From positions 43,470 to 107,469 of the forward strand of contig CAVUBD010000039.1 of the NCBI GenBank assembly GCA_963739615.1: DNA of 64,000 bases, written 5' to 3'. The notes under the pieces were generated by a model. The model saw only the letters and a program-made list of their open reading frames with translations, had not been told where the DNA came from and made no database searches. Below, one piece after another: positions 17,476 to 25,668 of the stretch (position 1 is the first letter of the stretch; each line of letters starts with the position of its first letter). Made by a program: the position numbers and the translations under genes. The stretch is from Palsa-504 sp963739615. GTDB taxonomy: Bacteria > Actinomycetota > Actinomycetes > Streptosporangiales > Streptosporangiaceae.

Positions 17476-17766
17476 ATGGCATCGATGACCGTCTCTGAGG
17501 CCAGGGCTGCGCTCCCCGAGCTGCTGTCTCGCGTCGAGGAGGGTGAGGAAGTCACGATAACCCGGCATGGCCGGCCGGTGGCTGTCCTTGTCCGGCCCGA
17601 CGCGCTGCGCAGCCGCCGCGCAAGCGCCGTGCTGGACGACGCTCAGCGGATCCATGAGCTGCTCACCCAGGCGGCGGCCGCTCCTCTGCCGGAGGGAGCC
17701 GGGCTGACCGCGCAGCGCGCCGAGGAGCTTATCGGGGAGATCAGGGCCGGGCGAGACGCCCGGTAA
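17476..17766 (+). CDS. Phd/YefM-type antitoxin
   Basis: 96 aa; the ATG at 17476 follows the operator. N-terminus TVSEARAALPELLSRVEEGE then EVTITRHGRPVAVLVRPDAL is the Phd/YefM DNA-binding fold; the C-terminal helix (TAQRAEELIGEIRAGRDAR) should bind the toxin. Its stop overlaps the toxin start (TAATG), so the pair is coupled. Confidence 0.88.
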   Translation: MASMTVSEARAALPELLSRVEEGEEVTITRHGRPVAVLVRPDALRSRRASAVLDDAQRIHELLTQAAAAPLPEGAGLTAQRAEELIGEIRAGRDAR

Positions 17767-18200
17767 TGGACGCCTTCGACGCCGACGTGCTCATCTATGC
17801 CGCCGTGCCCGGTCACCCGCTGGGTCGGCGGGTCGCGGCCCTGTTCCTGTCCGCCGCCCCTGCGGCAATGGCGGGCATCGGCTCGGTCCTGCTGCTGACG
17901 GAGGTACTCGGAAAGCCGCTGCGCGATGGTGCCACCGACGAGATCCGCATCCTCGCAGGGCTTTTGGCCAGGCTGGATCTGCGTCCGGTAGACCGGGCAA
18001 CTGCCGAGCTCGCCACCGCCCTGTCCAGCAGGTACCGGCTCGAGGCCACGAACGCCACCCATCTGGCCACTGCCGTCGGCATGGGCGCCGGCCGGTTTAT
18101 CACCAACAACCAGCGTGACTTCCCGGCCACGATCACAGAGGTACAGGTGACCTACCCAGCTGATCTCGCCGACGCCACCCCATCAGAGGACACGGACTAG
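17766..18200 (+). CDS. PIN domain (VapC-like) toxin
   Basis: 144 aa. PIN features: MDAFDADVLIYAAVPGHPLG (Asp pair), LTEVLGKPLRDG (Glu), THLATAVGMGAGRFITNNQR DF (third acidic region). Predicted Mg2+-dependent ribonuclease, partner of the Phd-type antitoxin just upstream. Intact. Confidence 0.88.
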   Translation: MDAFDADVLIYAAVPGHPLGRRVAALFLSAAPAAMAGIGSVLLLTEVLGKPLRDGATDEIRILAGLLARLDLRPVDRATAELATALSSRYRLEATNATHLATAVGMGAGRFITNNQRDFPATITEVQVTYPADLADATPSEDTD

Positions 18201-18283
18201 ATACGGACACGATCCTCACGCCTGTCCATGATGCAGCATCTACCTCGAGGTCGCCGCCTCGGTAACCACGCGGATTCCTCGGC

Positions 18284-18352
18284 GGCGAATACGGCCAGAC
18301 GGACGTGCCGGACGCCTTCGCCGAGGCCCTGCACAAGGCCCTCACCGACTGA
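18284..18352 (+). pseudogene. Orphan C-terminal tail, second copy
   Basis: GEYGQTDVPDAFAEALHKAL followed by TD and a stop. It matches the tail at 10973-11041. No start or domain lies upstream in frame. The parent gene is not recognised. Confidence 0.4.
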
Positions 18353-18470
18353 CGGATGGGTAGCCCGCGGGAGCCGCCTCAGGCCCGTGCCCGCCCCGGC
18401 ATCCGGGTGGCCAGAGCAGCGGCGGCCGCAGCAGAAGCTCACGTCCGATTGGGGTGGTGCGGGCCGTGAT

Positions 18471-18514
18471 GTTTAGGGCTAAACACTTGAAATGGTTAGT
18501 CGCTAAAATATACT
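18471..18514 (+). promoter_or_regulatory. hicAB promoter with two TTAG/CTAA dyads
   Basis: GTTTAG-GG-CTAAAC at 18471-18484 and TTAG-TCG-CTAA at 18496-18506 flank a TTGAAA (-35, 18487) and TATACT (-10, 18509) spaced 16 bases. HicB antitoxins repress their own operons, so the dyads are likely HicB sites. The -10 almost abuts the ATG at 18516, implying a leaderless transcript or a slightly later start. Confidence 0.6.
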
Positions 18515-18515
18515 G

Positions 18516-18734
18516 ATGACAGCCAGGGAGGTCATCAGGCTCATCGAGCGCAATGGGGGGATCCTGCTGCGCCAACGCGGCTCCCACCGCCAGTACGAGG
18601 CCCGGGCAACCCTGGCCGATGGCACCGAGGTAACTGCCCGCACCACCGTCGCCCAGCACGCCGGCGACGTACGGCCCGGCACCTTGCGAGCGATCGAGCG
18701 CGACCTGGAGCCGGTGTCCGGGAGGGATGGCTGA
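18516..18734 (+). CDS. hicA: HicA-type mRNA interferase toxin
   Basis: 72 aa: MTAREVIRLIERNGGILLRQ then RGSHRQYEA, the dsRBD-like HicA fold with catalytic His in GSH. It cleaves mRNA independently of translation. Its last codons overlap the ATG of hicB by eight bases, as expected for coupled expression. Intact. Confidence 0.92.
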   Translation: MTAREVIRLIERNGGILLRQRGSHRQYEARATLADGTEVTARTTVAQHAGDVRPGTLRAIERDLEPVSGRDG

Positions 18735-19173
18735 AGGGACGATGAAGTATCACGTCGTGGTGACCCGTGACGGCGACGGGTGGATGGCCGACGTACCCGC
18801 GCTGCCCGGCACGCATACCTGGGCAAAGACCCTGCGGGCCCTCGACCGTAACGTCCGCGAGGTCATCGGCATGGTCGAGGATCTTCCCCGCAGCGCGGAA
18901 GCGGCCCTGGACCTGGAGATGGACTACCACACCGGCGACCCGGTGCTCGACGAGCGGGCCGGCAGGCTGCGCGCCCGCCGCCGCGAGCAGGAGCGCGCCG
19001 CCACTGAGATCGCCAGCGACACCTCCGAGCTCCTGCGGCGCTTCGCCGCGCAGCTGTCGGTCGGCGATGCCGCCGTGCTGCTGGGCGTCTCGAAGGGCCG
19101 GATCAGCCAGCTGCGAGGCGGGTCGGCAGGACAGTCCACCGCGGCCGCGCGCCGAACCGGCACGGATGGATAG
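18727..19173 (+). CDS. hicB: HicB-type antitoxin with C-terminal helix-turn-helix
   Basis: 148 aa. N-terminal partial RNase H-like HicB domain (YHVVVTRDGDGWMADVPALP, then TWAKTLRALDRNVREVI) that blocks HicA, and a C-terminal HTH (LSVGDAAVLLGVSKGRISQL) for operator binding. An internal ATG at residue 6 is an alternative start. Confidence 0.9.
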   Translation: MAEGTMKYHVVVTRDGDGWMADVPALPGTHTWAKTLRALDRNVREVIGMVEDLPRSAEAALDLEMDYHTGDPVLDERAGRLRARRREQERAATEIASDTSELLRRFAAQLSVGDAAVLLGVSKGRISQLRGGSAGQSTAAARRTGTDG

Positions 19174-19273
19174 GAATGCCTCGCCAGAGGCGCTGAAAGA
19201 AACAGAGCCCGAGGCCATCCTGGCGGCGCACGACGAATGGGTTGCTGCGGGTCGTCCCGGCGGGCGTCTTAGC
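19166..19273 (+). pseudogene. Antitoxin C-terminal fragment, third paralogue
   Basis: MDRNASPEALKETEPEAILA AHDEWVAAGRPGG matches residues 46-75 of the antitoxin at 44661. It is preceded by hicB and cut at about 19273. No toxin follows. Confidence 0.55.
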
Positions 19274-19434
19274 GGTGCGCTGTTATGTAGACGATAACGA
19301 TGACGATGACGATGACGATGACGATGGCGGCGTCGGCGCTTTCGGCGTAGAGGTCGGAGTCGGGGTCGTCCTCGGCGACGCGCCACACGCCGTGCTTCTT
19401 GTCCCAGGAGGCGGACCAGCCTGGGTAGTCCTAG
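19269..19434 (-). pseudogene. Small-protein paralogue with Ile-Val repeat expansion
   Basis: The minus strand reads WDKKHGVWRVAEDDPDSDLY, AESADAA, then (IV)x6 and YITAHR-stop. The intact 41-aa homologue at 26737-26862 has DTVIG where this copy has the Ile-Val run, caused by tandem hexanucleotides. A TAG lies just upstream in frame and no start codon is present. Confidence 0.6.
19293..19328. repeat. Hexanucleotide microsatellite (GATGAC)n
   Basis: Four perfect GATGAC units (19299-19322) flanked by one-mismatch units GATAAC and GATGGC, six units in all. It lies inside the coding frame of the small-protein pseudogene, where it encodes alternating Val and Ile. Simple repeats of this kind are uncommon in high-GC actinomycete coding DNA. 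Confidence 0.8.
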
Positions 19435-19456
19435 AGAACGAGAGGATGCCGAACAG

Positions 19457-19657
19457 ATGCCGAACGATGCCGACCGAGCCGGGACGGCCGCGGGCGTGTT
19501 CGGCGCGGACCTGCGCTTCTACCGGACCCGGGCAGGCCTGTCCCAGAAGGACCTGGCCGCCAGGGCCACCGTCTCGAACGACGTGATCAGCAAGATCGCC
19601 GCTTACCTAGCCAACACCGGCGCCTTCGAAGTCGAGCTCGTCGCCACCGAAACGTGA
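19457..19657 (+). pseudogene. XRE regulator N-terminus joined to a VOC-type C-terminal end
   Basis: 66 codons: MPNDADRAGTAAGVFGADLR, FYRTRAGLSQKDLAARATVS, NDVISKI (the XRE helix-turn-helix of the DUF5753 family) joined to AAYLANTGAFEVELVATET and a stop. The same C-terminal end occurs in the mini-gene at 57786-57935. The frame is intact so a truncated HTH peptide could still be made. Confidence 0.6.
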
Positions 19658-19798
19658 ACGGCTAAATACCTGCTTTTTCGGTGGCCGTGTGGAACGCCTC
19701 GTGTATCGCGGCGAGATATCCCCACAGGTACCTTTCGGTCCCGATGTAGACAACGAACCGTGGTGCTTGCCCCCGTCATCTGATCGGCGCGCCGCGCC

Positions 19799-20533
19799 TC
19801 AGACGTACTCGTCATGGCGGCGAATCCAGGTCTGGAACGCGTCGCCCTCGTCGCGCCCCTTCGGCGCCCGGTCGAGGATCGGGTAGTAGCCCATCAGGAA
19901 CTCGACCCCGCGTGCCGCGGCCGCATAGGTCTGGTAGACGGCGCCGTCCTGGAGCGTGAAGGCGCTCATCGCCGGTGTTTCCGAGAGGTATCCGAGGACA
20001 TCGGTCCCGGTCGCGGCCGCGTTCAGGGCCACGATCGGCGGCAGCCCGCTCTCGTCGAGGCCCCATGAACGTACCTGCTCCTCGGTGTAGGAGCCGCCGA
20101 AGTCGACGTTGAAGTCGGTGTTCGCCGATGAGACCCAGGGCAGGCTCCAGCCCATCCTCTGCTTGTACGCCTGAAGCTTCGCCAGCGGGGCCTGCGAAAC
20201 GAGCAGCAGGGTCACGTCGCGGGCGTGAAGGTGCGGCAGGAGGCCGTTGAGGCCATCGGCCATCGACGAGTTGACCGGGCATCCCGCCTCGTAGCTCGGT
20301 CCGAACATGAAGTGGTAGAACATGAGCTGCGAGCGGCCGTCGAAGAGTCCGGCCAGGGTCCGCGTCCCGTCGTCGGTGTCGAACCGGTATTCCTTCTCGA
20401 TCGCGACCCAGGGCAGCTCGCGGCGCTGGCGCGCCAGTTCGTCCGCCATCCTGGTGTGCTCCTTCTCGCGCTGAAGCAATTCCTCACGAGCGGCCTGCCA
20501 CTCCTGGCGGCTGACAACCTGGTGATCCGTCAT
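19799..20533 (-). CDS. DUF899 family thioredoxin-like protein
   Basis: 244 aa: VVSRQEWQAAREELLQREKE then LPWVAIEKEYRFDTDDG, FYHFMFGPSYEAGCPVNSSM, and DVTLLLVSQAPLAKLQAYKQ. DUF899 proteins have a thioredoxin-like fold; the position normally carrying a redox Cys shows GCPVNSS, with a single Cys. Encoded 26 bases downstream of an SDR gene on the same strand, so probably the second gene of a two-gene operon of detoxification type. Intact. Confidence 0.88.
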   Translation of the reverse strand: MTDHQVVSRQEWQAAREELLQREKEHTRMADELARQRRELPWVAIEKEYRFDTDDGTRTLAGLFDGRSQLMFYHFMFGPSYEAGCPVNSSMADGLNGLLPHLHARDVTLLLVSQAPLAKLQAYKQRMGWSLPWVSSANTDFNVDFGGSYTEEQVRSWGLDESGLPPIVALNAAATGTDVLGYLSETPAMSAFTLQDGAVYQTYAAAARGVEFLMGYYPILDRAPKGRDEGDAFQTWIRRHDEYV

Positions 20534-20559
20534 CTGCTTGTCTCCTTTTCCGGGTGTGC

Positions 20560-21285
20560 CTAGGCCACGGCGGGCTCGGCCGCGACGAACGCCGCGTTCT
20601 CGCGCTCCATCGCCTTGACCGCGCCGCTCCGCCAGCTGTCGGCCAGGGACTGCGACATGAGATCGGGGAAGATTTCCTCCTCGCCGTTCTCCACCCCGTC
20701 GAAGATGGCTCGCGCGACGGAGTTCGGCGCGGCCTTGGGGATGTCGAAGCCCCGGGTCATGTCGGTGTCGGTGGGGCCGGTCAGGATCGCGTGGACCCGC
20801 ACGCCCCGGCCGGCCAGCAGCGCGCGCAGCGACTGCGTCAGGTTGAACGCGGCCGCTTTGGAGATCGCGTAGGCGGGAGTGAAGGGGAAGGGGGCGACGG
20901 CCATCGTCGACACGTTGTTGACGATGGTTCCCCGGGACCTGGTCAGCAGCGGCAGGAAGGCCTGGGTCACGCCGTACGTGCCGAAGAGGTTGACAGCGAG
21001 GTGCTGCTCGAGCACGGCACGGTCGCTGAGGTCGTCGTACAGCGCAATGCCGGCGTTGTTGATGAGGATGTCAAGAGACTCGACGCTCTCGACGGCGGCC
21101 TGGATCTGCGCCGCGTCGGTCACGTCCAGGGTTAGGGGCGTGACGCGTGCGTCCCGATGGGCCAGGGGCTGACGCGTGCCGGCGTACACCCGGCTCGCGC
21201 CCCGGGCCAGGGCCTCGGTGACGAGCGCCTGCCCGATGCCGCGATTGGCCCCGGTCACCAGGACTGTCTTGCCGTTGATGGTCAT
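20560..21285 (-). CDS. Short-chain dehydrogenase/reductase
   Basis: 241 aa. NAD(P)-binding TGANRGIG at 11-18, NNAGIA, catalytic Ser in NNVSTM and YAISK (Tyr and Lys). Substrate unknown. It is first in a likely operon with the DUF899 gene. Its start is preceded by GGAGGAACAG on the minus strand. Confidence 0.92.
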   Translation of the reverse strand: MTINGKTVLVTGANRGIGQALVTEALARGASRVYAGTRQPLAHRDARVTPLTLDVTDAAQIQAAVESVESLDILINNAGIALYDDLSDRAVLEQHLAVNLFGTYGVTQAFLPLLTRSRGTIVNNVSTMAVAPFPFTPAYAISKAAAFNLTQSLRALLAGRGVRVHAILTGPTDTDMTRGFDIPKAAPNSVARAIFDGVENGEEEIFPDLMSQSLADSWRSGAVKAMERENAAFVAAEPAVA

Positions 21286-21435
21286 GTCTGTTCCTCCGGC
21301 TCTGCGATGCTCTTGTGGTTTCCGAGCCGCTTGTCCGGCGGCCCGCTTATATAGACCAGCCGGATTCCGGGCAGTCGCCGCGGACGACCCGGTGACTTTC
21401 GGAGGTTTCTGGTCGGCCTGAGCCGGGTGCCTGGT

Positions 21436-22038
21436 TTAGGCGCGGCCAGGACCGGGCGCGGCTTGGGAGCGCGGCTGGCGGCCGAGGAAGGCGACGAGAT
21501 GGTCGCCGGGGCAGGCCGGGCCCGGCAGCCGGACCGGGTCGGCGAACAGCCCGGGCCGCGTGCCGGGCGTGATCAGCAGCGGGGCGATCGGCAGCAAGAC
21601 GGCCGCCAGGCCCGACGGAACCGCCCGGCGGGCGCCGCACGCGACCCAGATGTCCCAGCCGTGGACGGTGATCTCGAGGGCTCCGGTCACCGCGACCATG
21701 CTCGCGGTCAGCTCGCGGTCCCAGATGGCGACCCGCCGCCCGTTGGGCCCGGCCGCCGCGACCGCGCCCAGCAGCCCGGCGGCCTGGCCGCGCAGCCGCG
21801 CGACCGGGTCAGTCCTCGGTCCGGGGTAACCCGGCGGCGCTGCATCGTCGCCGTCGCCGGTTATCGCTCCGGTCAGCGCCCCGATCGAGTCGCTGAGGTG
21901 GTCCAGCAGCGTTCCCAGGTCCCAGCCCGGGCACGGGGTGCAGCGCGGCAGGAGCTGCGGAGTGCCCAGGGCGGCACCGGCGAGCGCGTAACGGACAGCT
22001 GATTCGAGCAGCTCCAGCCCTCTGCTCAGCGGGGCCAC
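21436..22038 (-). CDS. TIGR03086-type metal-binding (mycothiol-dependent isomerase-like) protein
   Basis: 200 aa from a GTG at 22038. It shows CTPCPGWDLGTLLDHLSDSI (DinB-like His), ITVHGWDIWVACG, and the C-terminal PACPGDHLVAFLGRQP signature of actinobacterial TIGR03086 proteins. It starts 11 bases after the stop of the sigma factor gene and is probably co-transcribed with it, a common pairing. The frame is open far upstream, but that part is antisense-like shadow of the sigma gene. Confidence 0.82.
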   Translation of the reverse strand: MAPLSRGLELLESAVRYALAGAALGTPQLLPRCTPCPGWDLGTLLDHLSDSIGALTGAITGDGDDAAPPGYPGPRTDPVARLRGQAAGLLGAVAAAGPNGRRVAIWDRELTASMVAVTGALEITVHGWDIWVACGARRAVPSGLAAVLLPIAPLLITPGTRPGLFADPVRLPGPACPGDHLVAFLGRQPRSQAAPGPGRA

Positions 22039-22049
22039 CGGGGGATCGC

Positions 22050-23045
22050 CTAGTCCTGCGCTGGCGCCGGTCCGGACCCGGCACCGTATTCCTGCGGCAG
22101 GCCGAACGACCCGAACAATCCCGGGTCCTGGAAGGCGACGATCCGCGCGATCCCCGTCGCGGTGACCGCGGGCACCAGCAGGGCGTGCGCGTGATACACC
22201 CGGCCTGGTTCGAGCCGGTAGACCGCGAACGCCCGCTCCCCGTTCGCCGTGACCGGAACCAGCCGGAGCCCTCCGGGCTCGGTGAGAAAATGCTCCACGA
22301 TAAAGTGCGCCACGGTCTGGCGGCCGGTGAACCAGGTCAGCAGCGGGGGCATCTCTAGCGCGACATCCTCCCGCAGCAGCTCGGCCAGCGCGCTGCCGTC
22401 GGCGTTCTGGATGGCCGCGGCGAACCGGTCCAGCGCCGCCCGCCGGTCCGGCTCGGCGGGCTCGGCCAGTTCGTCTTCGGCGGGCAGCGCCTGCGCGAGC
22501 TGGGCGCGGGCCCGCCGCAGGCCGCTGTTCACCGCTGTGGTCGTCGTGCCCAGCAGATCCGCCACCTGCGCGGCCGGCCACTCCAGCACGTCCCGCAGGA
22601 TCAGCACGGCGCGCTGCCGGGCCGAGAGGTACTGCAGCGCCGCGACGAAGGCCAGCCGGATACCCGCCCGCGACACGGCCGCCGCGGCCGGATCCTCGTG
22701 CTCCCCGGCCAGCAGCGCGCCGGGAAACGGCTGCAGCCACGGCACCTCCGGCCCCGCCACCAGCGGCGCCTCCGGGTCCTGCGCCGGCCCGCCCAGCCCC
22801 GAGGGCAGTGGCCGGCGGCCGCGCCGCTCGATCGCGGTCAGGCACACGTTGGTCGCGATCCGGTACAGCCAGGTCCGCACCGACGAACGGCCCTGGAACC
22901 CGTCATAGGACCGCCACGCCCGCAGGTATGTCTCCTGCACTAGGTCCTCGGCCTCCTCGGCCGAGCCCAGCATCCGGTAGCAGTGCGCCAGCAGCTCGCC
23001 CCGGAACCGGCCGGTGAGACCGGTGAAATCCTCGCTGACCGTCAT
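22050..23045 (-). CDS. ECF-type sigma-70 factor with SnoaL-like C-terminal domain
   Basis: 331 aa. Region 2: HCYRMLGSAEEAEDLVQETY, LRAWRSYDGFQGRSSVRTWL, YRIATNVCL; region 4: LSARQRAVLILRDVLEWPAA, TTTTAVNSGLRRARAQL. The C-terminal 130 residues are a SnoaL-like fold (ADGSALAELLREDVALEMPP) as in SigG/TIGR02960-type ECFs, which lack a classical anti-sigma partner and are thought to be self-regulated through this domain. A TATATATA tract lies 50 bases upstream. Confidence 0.92.
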   Translation of the reverse strand: MTVSEDFTGLTGRFRGELLAHCYRMLGSAEEAEDLVQETYLRAWRSYDGFQGRSSVRTWLYRIATNVCLTAIERRGRRPLPSGLGGPAQDPEAPLVAGPEVPWLQPFPGALLAGEHEDPAAAAVSRAGIRLAFVAALQYLSARQRAVLILRDVLEWPAAQVADLLGTTTTAVNSGLRRARAQLAQALPAEDELAEPAEPDRRAALDRFAAAIQNADGSALAELLREDVALEMPPLLTWFTGRQTVAHFIVEHFLTEPGGLRLVPVTANGERAFAVYRLEPGRVYHAHALLVPAVTATGIARIVAFQDPGLFGSFGLPQEYGAGSGPAPAQD

Positions 23046-23143
23046 CGGCTACCCCCAACTCGCCCGCGCGAACGCCAGCGCCGCGCTGGCCTATATATAC
23101 AGACCCGGCACCCGGCGCAAAATCGCCGCCTACCCGCGCCGCC

Positions 23144-24842
23144 TCAGCCGCCCGTCTCCCAGGCCCGGCACAGCGCGTTCGCCAGGACCATCTGGTGCGG
23201 GGTCCGGCAGGACACCCGGATGAGATCCGGGCTGGCCACGATGATGGCCAGGGCCCTGGCCCGTGAGGTCGCGACGTTCAGCCGGTGCGGGTCGTAGAGG
23301 AATTCCAGCCCGCGAGGCGCCTCGTCCGCCAACGAGGTCGCCATGGAGTAGATGACGACCGGAGCCTCCTGGCCCTGGAACTTGTCCACGGTCCCGACCC
23401 GGAACCCGGTCTGGCCGCTGGCGGTCAGCGTTGTTTGGATGGCTCTGATCTGCGCGTTGCAGGGCGTGATGATGAGGATGTCGGTGGGTTCCATAGACCG
23501 TTCGGTCCCATTCTTGTCGCGCCAGGTCCGGCCGGTCAGCTGCTCCGCCAGCCGGGCCACCTCGCGGGCCTCCTCCGGAGAGGCGTTCGTGTTGCCCTGG
23601 TGCGGCACCTCGACCAAGCGCAGGCCCGAGCTCCAGCCCAGGATCTCCTGGCGGCCCAGCCCGTCGACCCCGTGCAGCTTGCCGTCGTAGAACGCCGCCG
23701 AGGTGTACCGGCACAGGTCCGGGTGCATCCGCCAGGTCTGGTCGAGCAGCAGCCCGGCAGCCGCAGGCATCGTCGCCCGGTCGCCCAGGATGTGCTCGAG
23801 CGCGGAGGCGCCCGCTCCGGGCGGGTGCGTGGCGTGACTCGGCTGGGCGAGCTGCTGCGGGTCGCCGAGCAGCACCAGGTTCCGCGCCGCCCCGGCCACC
23901 GCCAGCGGCGGGAAGCGGAACCGCCGAACCACCGACTTCTTGACCTGGCCAACCATGTCGCCGCCGGTGAGCCCGCCCAGCGCGTCCGGCTCGCCGGTCA
24001 GTTCCGCCGGGCTCAGCGTGCGGAGGTAGAAGTACCGCCACCAGGCCGGCTTGTCCTCGCGCCGGTGCCAGTCGAGCAGGTCGGCCAGCAGCGCCCGCGC
24101 CCGCCCCTCGCGCGTCTCCGCGGAGACGCCCCACGCAATTGCGCCAGACGTTTCCGCGGAGACGCCGGCGAGCAGCGCCGACCTGATCCGGGCGGTCCCG
24201 GGGGCCCCGGCGGCACCCGGCTTCTCCACAGAAACCGGCCGCGGCAGCTCCTTGCCCAGCCGTTCGGCCAGCTCGGCGCGCCGTGCCTCCAGCCAGTCCC
24301 GCAACGCCAGCGTGGCCCGGCAGTCGTCCTCGTTGTACCCGGCCACGACCCGCCGCCGCTCGCCATCCCCCGCCGCGGTCCCGTCCTCGAGCGCCGCCTC
24401 CAACACGATCAGGCTGGCCGTGGCTTCCGCCAGGTCCACTCGCCGGCCGTACCCGCACAGCGGCTCCAGCCGCTTGATCGAGTAGCTCTCCACCCCGGCC
24501 CGCACGCCCTGCCGCACCACCCGGTACAAGTCGGTGAACACCCCCAGCCGGAACAGTCCGTCCACCTCGTCCTCACGCGCGGCAAAACGTCCCGTCAGCG
24601 CGCCCACCGCCTCCTGCCGCGTGCCGTGGAGTTCGGTCAGATGGTCGGCCGAGGTCGGCTCGTAATGGTTGCAGTGGCAGACGTGCAGGCCGGGATGGCG
24701 GGCGCGGCGTTCGGTGATGAAGTCGATCAGCTCCTCGAACGCGCGCTTCTCGCCCGGCCGGTCAAAGGCCCAGATCTGCGTGTACCGGGGGAGTCCCGCC
24801 TCGTCGGCCCCAGCCGTATCGACGACGCCGAACAGGTACTGC
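23144..24842 (-). pseudogene. TM0106-family RecB-like nuclease/helicase, copy A (N-terminus and P-loop deleted)
   Basis: The frame begins inside the nuclease domain (QYLFGVVDTAGADEAGLPRY) and runs through RNase H-like motifs (CHCNHYEPTSADHLTELHG, GYNEDDCRATLALRDWLEAR). Then VVRRFRFPP joins directly to LAVAGAARNLVLLGDPQQLA, skipping the Walker A part of the helicase, and ends with helicase motifs (GTVDKFQGQEAPVVIYSMAT, LNVATSRARALAIIVAS). The reading frame survives but the N-terminal 330 residues and the P-loop are absent. About 850 bp are nearly identical to copy B at 27.4-28.3 kb. Confidence 0.75.
24113..24164. repeat. Two 16-bp palindromes 36 bases apart inside the nuclease gene
   Basis: CGTCTCCGCGGAGACG (24113-24128) and the near-copy CGTTTCCGCGGAGACG (24149-24164) encode two VSAET units in the nuclease frame. 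The same pair occurs at 27606-27657 in copy B. The insert keeps the frame and looks like a small palindromic element inserted in a linker. Confidence 0.6.
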
Positions 24843-24970
24843 CGAGCATGCCGCCGAACACGATGCCGTGGAACGGTGAAATGGACCGCCAGTTGGCGTG
24901 GCCTGCGAGCCCAGTGGTACCCGTATTCCGCAGGAAGCGGCCACCTGTACCGTTGTGGTATCATTTTGGT

Positions 24971-25225
24971 ATGGCTATGACTCTTCGCTTGCCGCCCGAG
25001 ATCGAGGATCAGCTCAAGCAGGTAGCTGAAATCGAGCATCGTAGCGTGCAGCAGACGGTTCTTGTCGCGATCGAGGAGTACCTTTCGATGCGCGAGACCG
25101 CCGAGATTCTTGCCGACCCGGCCGCGCTCAGGGGCCTGGCAGAAGCCCGCGAGTCCGAGCAGGCTGGCAACGTAGTCTACGGAGCCGAAGCCGCGCGTGC
25201 GCTGCTCGCTGAGCGTAAACGGTGA
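24971..25225 (+). CDS. Ribbon-helix-helix antitoxin
   Basis: 84 aa: MAMTLRLPPEIEDQLKQVAE then IEHRSVQQTVLVAIEEYLSM, the RHH/CopG-type N-terminus; the C-terminus (YGAEAARALLAERKR) should bind the toxin. The stop overlaps the toxin start (GTGA). Upstream, TGGTAT occurs twice (24950-24972), a possible operator. Confidence 0.85.
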   Translation: MAMTLRLPPEIEDQLKQVAEIEHRSVQQTVLVAIEEYLSMRETAEILADPAALRGLAEARESEQAGNVVYGAEAARALLAERKR

Positions 25226-25503
25226 GTGCCGAGCCTTACGAGCTCGGACTGACCCGCCCGGCGCGGCGCGCGATCTCCGAGGTACTTCCGGAGGACGTGG
25301 CCGCCGCAGCCGTCGAATTCATCACCGGCCCGCTCCTGGAGGCGCCCTACCGGGTCGGCAAGCCACTCCGGGACAAGCTAGCCGGCATCCACAGCGCGCG
25401 GCTCGGTACCCAGTGGCGCGTCCTGTACCGGATCGACGAATCAAAGCGTGTTGTGGTCGTACAGGACATACAGCATCGCTCGAGTGCTTACCGCCGACGG
25501 TAG
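25222..25503 (+). CDS. RelE/ParE-type toxin
   Basis: 93 aa from a GTG: YELGLTRPARRAISEVLPED then GKPLRDKLAGIHSARLGTQW RVLYRIDESKRVVVVQDIQH RSSAYR, the RelE fold with the conserved RVLYRID strand and C-terminal H-R-x-x-x-Y. Predicted ribosome-dependent mRNA endonuclease or gyrase poison. It is the partner of the RHH antitoxin. Confidence 0.9.
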   Translation: MSAEPYELGLTRPARRAISEVLPEDVAAAAVEFITGPLLEAPYRVGKPLRDKLAGIHSARLGTQWRVLYRIDESKRVVVVQDIQHRSSAYRRR

Positions 25504-25668
25504 GGATCAAGGTCAGGTGCGAGGTGGCCGAGTTCCTCGACCAGGCTCGTTCCGATGCGGTGACCGCCTGAAATCAGGCTCCCGCCAGACGCCGGGATCG
25601 AGCCCGCTCGCACCTGCCCGGCCGGTAGCGTAAGTGCTGTGAGCAAGCCTTTGCTGAAGGAGGCTCGC

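Noticed and set aside
19293..19328. Possible CRISPR or phage repeat
   Set aside because: It is an uninterrupted 6-bp simple repeat without spacers.
23285..25225. Long plus-strand open frame of 646 codons over the nuclease remnant
   Set aside because: It is antisense shadow of the minus-strand nuclease, rich in Arg/Pro/His/Gln without domains; only its last 85 codons are the real RHH antitoxin, which has its own start at 24971.
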